Of a stretch of DNA of 64,000 bases, positions 24,601 through 36,600 are shown in pieces; positions within the stretch are counted from its first letter, which is position 1; every line of letters begins with the position of its first letter. The stretch lies in NCBI GenBank assembly GCA_949130485.1, contig OX422190.1, positions 9,449,944-9,513,943 of the forward strand, given 5' to 3'. The position numbers and the translations under genes were made by a program. The DNA is from Agelas oroides. Lineage: Eukaryota > Porifera > Demospongiae > Agelasida > Agelasidae. A model generated the notes under the pieces. That model saw only the letters and a program-made list of their open reading frames with translations. It did not search any database and was not told the DNA's origin.

Positions 24601-27600
24601 ACACTGGAGTACTGCGGGACAATTCACTAAGAAACTCCCGGTATGGCTCAGGTGCTAGCCTCTCGCTTCCTTTTCCAAGTCTGTCGATCATCTTTGCAAA
24701 GACATCAAGCTGTTCTCCCTCCAAAAGACGTATGAGCCGCCTAAGCTCAGTTGCCGTCAGCTGCTGGGGATTACAAAGGCGCTTTCTGTCCCTTGTGTAA
24801 CCACTAAAGCAAAGAAGTAAGTCTCTCGCAAGGGGACTTCTGATGAGAATCCTGTCAGCATGATGACTTCCACTGATGGTAGAAGTGGGCTCAGGGTGAT
24901 TAGTGAATGCTACTAGTAAGTCCTTGCGGAAGCCTAACATTGTGCCATCACATATCACTACCTCAGGGCAAGGACCACACAAGGGGCACTGGAAGCTCTC
25001 ATACCAGTCAATGTCTAGCAACCGTGCAAATGCATTCCAAGCTTGTCGAAGGAGTTTGATTTTTACCGGCTTTGTGTTACTCTGGGTAGCAAGGGTTCTC
25101 TCACATGAACATAGGTATGATGCTAAGGGATTTCTGCCCTCAACCATGTTGTGCAGATACTGAAGAAGGAAACCATAGTAGAAGAGGTGGCGATTGTCTA
25201 TGTTGAAAAGGAGATCCTCCTGTCCATCATAGAAAAGCTGACAACTACAGTCTCCCTCGGTAGGTCTATAGTAGACTGTCCTATCTTTGTCAGCAATTGT
25301 CATGGATTCCTTGTAGATCACTGCACCTTTGCTTGAGATCCATTTGTTACTGACAGGATCATGAGTGTCCCAAGGGTTGCCATGCTTGCACCAAGACTGG
25401 TCACTCGGAAGTGGAGGGACTAACTGGATTGGGAATTCTTTCTTCCCACTCTCATAGAGGTCGTGGATGGACTTTAGGTTGACAGGAAGTGGATATGGTA
25501 TTCTCCTGTAGAAATAAGACAGAGTGATAGTGACAGCATACCAACCTCAATCTATATAGAAACTGACCTATGGGAGCATGATGGATAGGTAGGCACTGCA
25601 TCTGGGGAAGCAGCATCACCTTCGAGATCAATGTCATTCTCTTCACACCATTCATGGAAGAGACTCACATGGCCACAATGTCGGGTACACAGCAGGCATT
25701 GTAGCTTAGGTGTACGTTTCCTGCCAACTAGTCCATAGGTGACACCATCATGAGTCCATAGGTGACTCCAAGAAATCCACTCACACCAAGACACCCTTCC
25801 ACCCCCCTCACCCCAAGACACTCTTCCACCCCCCTCACCCCAAGAAATCCACTCACACCAAGACACTCTTCTACTCCCCTCACCCCAGGTCACCATCTCA
25901 CCCCAGAACAATCTTATTTACCCAGAGGCCATTCGACGTCAATAACACCTGGACGCCCAAGCTATCACCGTCCACACAGGTCCAAGCAGCGTTATGATCC
26001 CTATAACCATACGCCATTGGCACTGCGAAGGCCAAGACGCCACCCCAAGTGATAAGAAACACTGATGCTAGCTACTACATCTAACTGTAACTGTTGTACG
26101 TTGTTTGAAATTGTGTTGTTTGTATATTTTTATTCGGTTTTTGTGCAGCATGACAAAGGAGGATTAAGTACACTGTTGACAAAACTTCCATCTTTGGATG
26201 GTTTATAAGCATGCTCAGAACCATCCAAAAGTGGATTATACAAAACATCCAATTTTGGATGACTTAGAAACATGTTCACTTTCATCCAAAAGTGGATTGT
26301 ACAAATCATCCAAATTTGGATGATGCATAATCATCCAAAAGTGGATTATACAAAACTTCCATCTTTGGATGATTTACAAGCATGCTCAGAACCATCCAAA
26401 AGTGGATTGTACAAAAGTTCCATCTTTGGATGATTTACAAGCATGCTCAGAATCATCCAAAAGTGGATTATACAAAACATCCAATTTCGGATGACTTAGA
26501 AACATGTTCACTTCATCCAAAATTGGATCATACAAATCATCCAAATTTGGATGATTTCATCCACTTTTCAGTTCTATATAGGTAACAACAGACATATATC
26601 ATCCAAATTTGGATGATATATCACATAATTGACAAATCATCCACATTTGGATGATTTGTGTGGATCACAAATCATCCATTTTTGGAGTCCGACCTTACCT
26701 GCAGGTACCAGGTACAAAGATAAGACAAACTCTAGCAGAAAATCAAGTATTGTCTGAGTTAATGGTAAGCAGTGTACAAGGCATCCACTACTTCATTTTC
26801 TTTCCTACAGTTTCAAAGGTTGTATTTTTTCATCTGAAGGACTTTGGTCACTTGCAGCAGCACAATTTCAAGAGCTGAGGTAACAAAAGTCACTATATAG
26901 GAGTCCGTAGTGTTTGTTCCCTTCAAAGAAGGTACCTTAGCACCTACTGTAGTAACTACTGCCACTTTCCTCTCAGTACAGACACCATGCCACCAATTAA
27001 TTGAAGCCATACCTGCACTATTGGAGGTTAATTGTTGCCATAGCAACACAACATGAGTTTACATATACATACTGTACTCACTCGAAATTATGCCCCCCCC
27101 CCTTTTTTGCTGATTAGTTCAGCTACAAGTGTGGGGGGGCTTATAATTGAATAATGGTAATTAGTTTCGTTTATACGCCTGTCATGAAAAATTTGGACCC
27201 CCCAGTCCAGATATTTCGAAATATTTGGACCCCCATGGAACTAATATTTCAGGAATTGGATGAAATATTTAGACTCCCAATAAAATTTTTGGACCCCCCT
27301 TTACAAAGGGTAAATAAACTTTTTTTAAAGTTTAAAACGGTATTAAAAGCAAAAATTGTTAAAACTGCTATTATGTAAATTATGTTTGTTGCACATCATA
27401 ATACAATTTTCTAATGCAACAAATGTCATGTTGCACCGGATGTCATGTTGCACACCAGCTGTGCGCTGAAAGATAGCAATGGAAGACGGTGAATTGGCGA
27501 GTAGCTACCCCCAAAATGGTACGAGATTAGCGACTAACCTGGAATTGCAGTGCATATCGGACCACAGGGCATAGGCGCCTTCCACACACTGTTTCCGCGA

Positions 27601-30600
27601 CCGTTCTCGATGGAATAACCGGTGAAGACGTAGGGCCTTCTCTCTGACGGATTGTTGTGAAAGGAAAATAATAGTGCCACTCTTACCCCGCGTTCTCGGC
27701 CTATTTCTGGAAGCGTGAATGGCAGTGGATGGCGGACTGGGTGCAAAATAGTCTCGCTAGGCAAAGTACGTCGGAAACGAAGTGCCTTCTGTACTCGAAC
27801 CCGGAGAATTACCAGTATGTCGACGCTGCTGTGTTAGGACTCACTAAACTAGGCCTCCGTGGTCATTAAAACGCGTCCTTTCTGGCTGCAACTGCTTGCC
27901 GATTCACTGTCTTCCATTGCATTCTCTCGTATATATCTAGGATGCGCCCTTATATACAGCCGTGTCGCGCATGCTCAACAAATATGTTATTACATGAGCG
28001 GAAGCGCAATATCGTTTATGTTGCCCTCGGGTCAACATCAATCCCTCGTGCAACATAAACGATATTGCACTCCCGCTCATGTAATAACATATACATACAA
28101 ACTATTACAAAACTATAAACTATAATACAGATCTGTATACTATCCACTAATTATTACAAAACCAAAGTGAAGTTGTATCATTCAGTGTGGCTTGTGTAGG
28201 GGAGGAACAACTTGGTACATGAAACCACTCCTCACAATTGGAGCACTCGGGATCCTGACCCAGAGAGAGGGCTGTTGCATATGCAATTGCATATACACCA
28301 CAGTCACTACTTCCACACTGTTTCTGAACATCTACAATCTCTGTTGAAATTTTAGGCTGTGAAGTATTCACTATAGAGGCTATTTGGAGTTCTGTACTTG
28401 TCATAAGGCACTTGTATAAGCTGTCATACACCCTTACAACACCATCTCTAGGTACTCCAATATTAGAGACCACTAGCCAGTGATCAGCCCCATTGTGCAC
28501 AACTTGAATATACTTCCCTGTTTCTATTGTGAACGAGCATGTCTGTCCTAGGTAAGGGGGTTGTAGCCCTCCCACCAGAGGATTGTTCTCTTGTATGAGA
28601 CGCTGAGCTGCTTCAATAATGTCGTCTGTCAGCCAGGCAGTTTGTGAAAGAATCCTCTCTTTGGCAGCAACCAAAAGTGAATACAGATGGTTTTGGACCC
28701 AAGTCTTAGGTGTTTTAGACTTCTTTCTTGAAGTGGGGTTAGCTGCAGACGTCAGGTCTATGACACTGGAAGGCTTTGACAATGTGTTTGCTTTGCTTTG
28801 TCTGTACTCCAACACAAGCCGTTTGGCAGCTAAATTAGGACGTTTACTAGGAAGATTGGAGTGATGTGTCAGTGTAGGGTAGTCAGAAGTCACCTGTAAA
28901 ATGTAAGTAAATATAGTCTATTAAAGCACACTATTTTTTATAGGAATGGTATGGATTGACTATACACACAATACAAATATGCTATACACACAATACAAAT
29001 ATGCACACTAAAAACATCTGGAAAAACTGAACGCTTGTAGACTTACAGCTGTATACTATCCAAATGAACACAATATAATTTTACCTTGTTATTGGAAGTG
29101 TCCATATATAGTGTCAAGGGAGGCAATGGCGGTGGTAGTGGTGAGACAGAGTCGTCTAAGTTATCATGAGGAGTAGTCTCTCGAGAAGGAGTCTGAGATG
29201 GGGCCAACGGATTCTCTGGACTCGGAGGTGGGTGGGTAGCCGGAGGGCTTTCTGGACTTGGTGACCTTGGCCTTCCATTCTTTGTACAATTAACCACACG
29301 TGAACAACAGGCGCTACGCACGGGGTCTAAATATTTCAGAGGGGGTCCAAATATTTTGAAATATTTGGACCTGGGGGTCCGTACATTTCGGGGGTCCAAA
29401 TATTTCGTGACACGCCCCCTTTCCTTGCTGTGGAGCACGCGAGGGAAACAGCAATGGCAGAATTGTCTGTCACCGTCTCGTGCGGCTTGCGATGAAGCTT
29501 GTAGTGGCTCAGTTCTGCAGGGCAAAGGATCATGAGTCAATGAAGGTGCAGAGTGTGTGCGGTCAGAAAACACAATGCAGTTTTCGCACCACCACCAAGC
29601 TAGCTACGAGCCTGCCACCGCGCAGCCAGTCGTTTGGTTGGTGTATCGCTGGCCAGTAGGTAGCTAGGCTCTATATAGGGTGGTACGGTGAGTTCTTCCG
29701 TTCTTATTGAGGTTTTCCATGTATGGTCAAGGGGGAGCATAAATTGGAGATAAATATACCTCCACAACAAATCTTTGCAAATAGCATAGATAGTAACTAT
29801 CTATGCAAATAGTAAGGGGGGCTTATAATCGAAGGGGGCGTAATGTCGAGTGAGTATGGTATTATTGAAATACCATGTTATATGTATGGACATTTGGCTT
29901 GCCACCTTTCTGAGATGCTTTATGTGAAAATCTGATATAGATTTATGATCACTGTTATATAATTTCCAATTGAAACCCATAAGATCACTGGCTCGTCTGG
30001 TGGATGTTGAAGAGTTATCATTGCCATAGCAACAAAACAGTTAATCTGCATGTACCTTGAGTGTGTTCATGTCTGATTATACTCCACTGCAGCCTCAGAC
30101 TCAATCATCTGACTGCCACTGGAGCCATAGCTCTGGCCAGAGCACTGGAACAGAACAAGTCACTGGAAGAACTGAAGTGAGTTGTTAACTGAGCGTCTTA
30201 CTACTGTAATTTTTGTGGTACATATTTTCACAAAACAGGCCCTAATCCGAGTTTCAGATATTTTCGTGGTTTTAATTTTTGTGGTCAGTGAATCTGGAAC
30301 CTGCGTGTTAGCTAGCTGTGCGGATAAAGAGATGGCAATCTTGGCTCTTTGTTACTGTATGGGAAGAAAAGATATGCAGGCACAGCTAGACTAAGTATAA
30401 AGTAACCTTGTAGCCAGGTCGTTCGTAGAGGCAATTGCTTCCGCTCTCAGCCCTGTGCCGCCGTCCGGTTCATTTGTCTGTGCTTGCGTAGCACTTTGAT
30501 TTCCCAATCGGCCTGAGCAATAGCCGTCAAAGGCACACTCACTGACAGGCTTCTATTGCAGTTAGGCTAGATAGTGAAGTAGTGCCAGATTGAAACGCGA

Positions 30601-33600
30601 TTCGCACATGGCCAGTGAAAATTACGCGGTTTTAATTTTCATGAATGTATCTTGACTCGCAAAAAACGCCAAAATAAAATATGGTATCAGGAAATGAAGG
30701 TTAAACAATATGTACCATTGGCTGTGGTAGGTAAATTTTTCACCCATGCATACTCCATCCTACTCCACTGCCTCTTAGTGATGACCTAAGCCTATGTTAA
30801 GCCCGACTGACTGTCCCATTAATTGATTTTCACTACTTGCACTAATTCTGGAGTACTCTCTTCCACAGTCTTTGGGGAAATAGAATTGGAGCGTCTGGAG
30901 CTGCTGCACTGGCTGATGCTCTGAGAGTGAACCAGAGCTTGACAACACTGCAGTAAGTAACTATCCTGGCACCATACTGACCTACAAGCAAAGTGTTATG
31001 AGCATGATATGGTTGTCCTGGGTGACAGTGGTCCCTGTGTGATCTCCTTGCACTATGACGACTGGTGCTAGTAACTACTGTCACTTTCCTCACAGTACTT
31101 CTAGTTAAAGCCATACCAGCATCAATGAGTTGTCAGTACACTAGCAATAGAAACATGGAATTTGTACACAGCTTATGTTGCTATGACAACAGAAATGGAA
31201 TTACCTAACCACCGTACCAAAGCACTTTGCATGTGTAAGAATCAGATGTACAAAGTTTTAGTCATATGAAATGTGTTGAAGCCCATGCGATTATCATTCA
31301 CCCCTTCTGAAGTTATCATCACCATGGCAACATAAATATTCTCTCTCCTATTCTACTGACTCTTAGTGATGACATAAGCCTATGTTAAGCTTGACTGACT
31401 GTCCCATTAATTGATTTTCACTACTTGCACTAATTCTGGAATACTCTCTTCCACAGTCTTGTAAGGAATGGAATTGAAGATTCTGGAGCCACTGCCCTGG
31501 CTAATGTTCTGAGAGTGAACCAGAGCTTGACAACACTAGAGTAAGTAACTATCCTGGCACCATACTGACCTACAAGCAAAGTGTTATGAGCATGATATGG
31601 TTGTCCTGGGTGACAGTGGTCCCTGTGTGGTCTCCTTGTACTGTGACGACTGGTGCCAGTAACTACTGTCACTTTCCTCACAGCACTTCTAGTTGAAGCC
31701 ATACCAACATCAATGAGTTGTCAGTACACTAGCAATAGAAACATGGAGTTTGTACACAGGTTATATTGCTATGACAATAGCAATGGAATTACCTAACCAC
31801 CGTACCAAAGCACTTTGCATGTGTGAGGATCAGATGTACAAACTTTTTAGTTGTATGAAATGTGTTGAAGCCCATACGAGTATCATTCGCACCTTCTGAA
31901 GTTATCATCACCATGGCAACAGAAACATTCTCCTATTCTACTGACTCTTAGTAATGACATAAGCCTATGTTAAGCCCGACTGACTGTCCCATTAATTGAT
32001 TTTCACTACTTGCACTAATTCTGGAATACTCTCTTCCACAGTCTTGGAGGGAATGGAATTGGAGCGTCTGGAGGCACTGCCCTAGCTGATGCTCTGAGAG
32101 TGAACCAGAGCTTGACAACACTGCAGTAAGTAACTATCCTGGCACCATACTGACCTGTTATGAGCATGATATGGTTGTCCTGGGTGACAGTGGTCCCTGT
32201 GTGGTCTCCTTGTACTGTGACGACTGGTGCTAGTAACTACTGTCACTTTCCTCACAGCAGTTCTAGTTGAAGCCATACCAGCATCAATGAGTTGTCAGTA
32301 CACTAGCAATAGAAACATGGAGTTTGTACACACCTTATGTTACTATGACAACAGCAATGGAATTACCTAACCACATACTGTAGCACTTTGCATGTGTAAG
32401 AATCAGATGTACAAAGTTTTAGTCATATGAAATGTGTTGAAGCCCATACGAGTATCATTCGCACCTTCTGAAGTTATCATCGCCATGGCAACAGAAACAT
32501 TCTCCTATTCTACTGACTCTTAGTGATGACAAAAGCCTATGTTAAGCCCGACTGACTGTCCCATTAATTGATTTTCACTACTTGCACTAATTCTGGAATA
32601 CTCTCTTCTACAGTCTTGGAGGGAATGGAATTGGAGCGTCTGGAGGCACTGCCCTGGCTGATGCTCTGAGAGTGAACCAGAGCTTGACAACACTGCAGTA
32701 AATAACTATCCTGGCACCATACTGATCTACAAGCAAAGTGTTATGAGCATGATATGGTTGTCCTGGGTGACAGTGGTCCCTGTGTGGTCTCCTTGTACTG
32801 TGACAACTGGTGCTAGTAACTACTGTCACTTTCCTCACAGTACTTCTAGTTGAAGCCATACCAGCATCAATGAGTTGTCAATACAAGAAACATGGAATTT
32901 GTACTCATTATGTTGCTATGACAACAGCAAATCAAATTACCTAACCACATACTGTAGCACTTTGCATGTGTAATAATCTGATGTACAAAGTTTTAGTCAT
33001 ACGAAATGTGTTGAAGCCCATTGAGTATCATTCGCCCCTTCTGGAGTTATCATTGCCATAGCAACAGAAACATTCTCCTATTCTACTGCCTCTTAGTGAT
33101 GACATAAGCCTATGTTAAGCCCGACTGACTGTCCCATTAATTGATTTTCACTACTTACACTAATTCTGGAGTACTCTCTTCCACAGTCTTGGAGGGAATG
33201 GAATTAGAGATTCTGGAGCCACTGCCCTGGCTGATGTTCTGAGAGTGAACCAGAGCTTGACAACACTAGAGTAAGTAACTATCCTGGCACCATACTGACC
33301 TACAAGCAAAGTGTTATGAGCATGATTTGGTTGTCCTGGGTGACTGTGTTCCCTGTGTGGTCTCCTTGTACTGTGACGACTGGTGCTAGTAACTACTGTC
33401 ACTTTCCTCACAGTACTTCTAGTTGAAGCCATACCAGCATCAATGAGTTGTTACTACACTAGCAATAGAAACATGGAATTTGTACACAAGTAATGTTGCT
33501 ATGACAACAGTAAATCAAATTACCTAACCACATACTGTAGCACTTTGCATGTGTAAGAATCAGATGTACAAACTTTTTAGTCATATGAAATGTGTTGAAG

Positions 33601-36600
33601 CCCATACGAGTATCATTCACCCCTTCTGGAGTTATCATCACCATGGCAACAGAAATATTCTCTCTCCTATTCTACTGACTCTTAGTGATGACCTAAGTCT
33701 ATGTTAAACCCGACTGACTGTCCCATTAATTGATGCAGGTACATACAACTTCACTACTTGCACTAATTCTGGAGTACTCTCTTCCACAGTCTTGGAGGGA
33801 ATGGAATTGAAGTTTCTGGAGCCACTGCCCTGGCTGATGTTCTGAGAGTGAACCAGAGCTTGACAACACTAGAGTAAGTAACTATCCTGACACCATACTG
33901 ACCTACAAGCAAAGTGTTATGATCATGATATGGTTGTCCTGGGTGACTGTGTTCCCTGTGTGGTCTCCTTGTACTGTGACGACTGGTGCTAGTAACTACT
34001 GTCACTTTCCTCACAGTACTTCTAGTTGAAGCCATACCAGCATCAATGAGTTGTCAGTACACTAGCAATAGAAACATGGAATTTGTACACACCTTATGTT
34101 GCTATGACAACAGCAAATCAAATTACCTAACCACATACTGTAGCACTTTGCATGTGTAAGAATCTGATGTACAAAGTTTTAGTCATATGAAATGTGTTGA
34201 AGCCCATACGAGTATCATTCGCCCCTTCTGGAGTTATCATCACCATGGCAACAGAAACATTCTCTCTCCTATTCTACTGACTCTTAGTGTGACATAAGCC
34301 TATGTTAAGCCCGACTGACTGTCCTATTAATTGATTTTCACTACTTACACTAATTCTGGAGTACTCTCTTCCACAGTCTTGGAGGGAATGGAATTGAAGA
34401 TTCTGGAGCCACTGCACTGGCTGATGCTCTGAGAGTGAACCAGAGCTTGACAACACTGCAGTAAGTAACTATCCTGGCTCCATACTGACCTACAAGCAAA
34501 GTGTTATGAGCATGATATGGTTGTCCTGGGTGACAGTGGTCCCTGTGTGGTCTCCTTGTACTGTGACGACTGGTGCTAGTAACTACTGTCACTTTCCTCA
34601 CAGCACTTCTAGTTGAAGCCATACCAGCATCAATGAGTTGTCACTACACTAGCAATAGAAACATGGAGTTTGTACACACCTTATGTTGCTATGACAACAG
34701 CAAATCAAATTACCTAACCACATACTGTAGCACTTTGCATGTGTAAGAATCAGATGTACAAAGTTTTAGTCATATGAAATGTGTTGAAGCCCATACGAGT
34801 ATCATTCGCCCCTTCTGAAGTTATCATCACCATGGCAACAGAAACATTCTCCTATTCTACTGACTCTTAGTGATGACATAAGCCTATGTTAAGCCCGACT
34901 GACTGTCCCATTAATTGATTTTCACTACTTGCACTAATTCTGGAGTACTCTCTTCCACAGTCTTTGGGGGAATAGAATTGGAGAGTCTGGAGCTGCTGCA
35001 CTGGCTGATGCTCTGAGAGTGAACCAGAGCTTGACAACACTAGAGTAAGTAACTATCCTGGCACCATACTGACCTACAAGCAAAGTGTTATGAGCATGAT
35101 TTGGTTGTCCTGGGTGACAGTGGTCCCTGTGTGGTCTCCTTGTACTGTGACAACTGGTGCCAGTAACTACTGTCACTTTCCTCACAGTACTTCTAGTTGA
35201 AGCCATCCCAGCATCAATGAGTTGTCAGTACACTAGCAATAGAAACATGGAATTTGTACTCATTATGTTGCTACGACAACAGCAAATCAAATTACCTAAC
35301 CACATACTGTAGGACTTTGCATGTGTCAGATTAGCCTCGTTCCCAGGCCCAAAGAGGAGGAGGAGAAAGGGCCTGGTTTCAGTCGTTTGCGCATGACACC
35401 AATATTGATGCTAAACGTAACACTGTCCGTAGATTTACGATAGCAACGTATGGCATGCACGAAACTCACTCGGTTGTACTCATTCAGCGGCTGATTTGAA
35501 GCTATAAACAGACAGTGCGAGCTCCCGTGGAGTTGGTTGACGAAAAGAAGAGGCTACCTACCAGAAAAACTATCGCAAGAGATAACTTGGGCTTCCATTG
35601 CGGTTCCGTCTGCTCATTCTGCTAGAGCTCTTCATTGATAAACAGCGCAAGGCTGTTGGCAAAGGCGCTGAGAGAAAAGCTACTCAGGATAGCTAGCTAA
35701 AGCCTACACTGGTTTGAATAGCAACGTCATGAAATCAACCATGTGACTTTGAAGGCGTCATTAGCACCCTGTCACTGATCAACACGTGCTTAAGTCGGAA
35801 ATAATTAACCGCATGCGCGAACAGCTGAAACCAGGCCCTCTCTCCTCCTCCTCTTTGGGCCTGGGAACGAGGCTAGAATCAGATGTACAAAGTTTTAGTC
35901 ATATGCAATGTGTTGAAGCCCATACGATTATCATTCACCCCTTCTGAAGTTATCATTGCCATAGCAACACACTCCACCGACTCTTAGTGATGACAATAGC
36001 CTATGTTAAGCCTGACTGACTGTCCCATTAATTGATTTTCACTACTTACACTAATTCTGGAGTACTCTCTTCCACAGTCTTAGATGGAATGGAATTGGAG
36101 CGTCTGGAGCCACTGCCCTGGCTGATGCTCTGAGAGTGAACCAGAGCTTGACAACACTAGAGTAAGTAACTATCCTGGCACCATACTGACCTACAAGCAA
36201 AGCTAGTATAATGATATGGTTGTCCTGGGTGACAGTGGTCCCTGTGTGGTCTCCTTGTAATGTGACGACTGGTGCTAGTAACTACTGTCACTTTCCTCAC
36301 AGTACTTCTAGTTGAAGCTGTCTACACTAGCAATAGAATCTGATGTATGACATTTTAGTTATGGCCTCATGACTTCCAATTGAACCTATTCTTACTGTAA
36401 GCAATGGAGCTATTGCTATGTGACACTGAAGTGTTTTATGGAGAAGGTATTATAAGAATTTTGTTGTAATCTGGTTAACTATTTTTGTGGGGTAACTTCC
36501 AATTGAAACTGTCTTTGTTGTTTGTGCATGTGCACAAACAACATGCTATAAGTCCAGCCTCTGCTTCAGTACATTGTAACACTGACTCCAACACCAAAGT

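Larger units (their letters stand above)
22969..26701. mobile_element. KDZ (Zisupton-like) DNA transposon in an NLR-1 intron
   Basis: The 3733-bp element is flanked by an 8-bp target duplication CAGGTACC (22961-22968 and 26702-26709). The paralogous NLR-2 intron has the empty site near 56270. Terminal inverted repeats start imperfectly (GAGGTAGGTTCC against CAGGTAAGGTCG), become near identical from CCAAAAATGGATGATTTG, and extend at least 160 bp. Inside them are many iterated short palindromes and direct repeats (ATCCAAATTTGGAT, AATCCACTTTTGGATG), likely transposase-binding sites. It carries one transposase gene on the minus strand. Confidence 0.9.

Noticed and set aside
25762..26052. Thr/Pro-rich plus-strand ORF inside the KDZ element
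   Set aside because: It comes from a short degenerate repeat open on both strands, opposite the transposase. A small accessory protein cannot be excluded but is unsupported.
30842..31114. A 90-residue minus-strand ORF recurring with nearly every LRR exon
   Set aside because: It is the antisense of the LRR exon plus intron and is copied with the repeat. It has no start context, splice logic or composition of its own.
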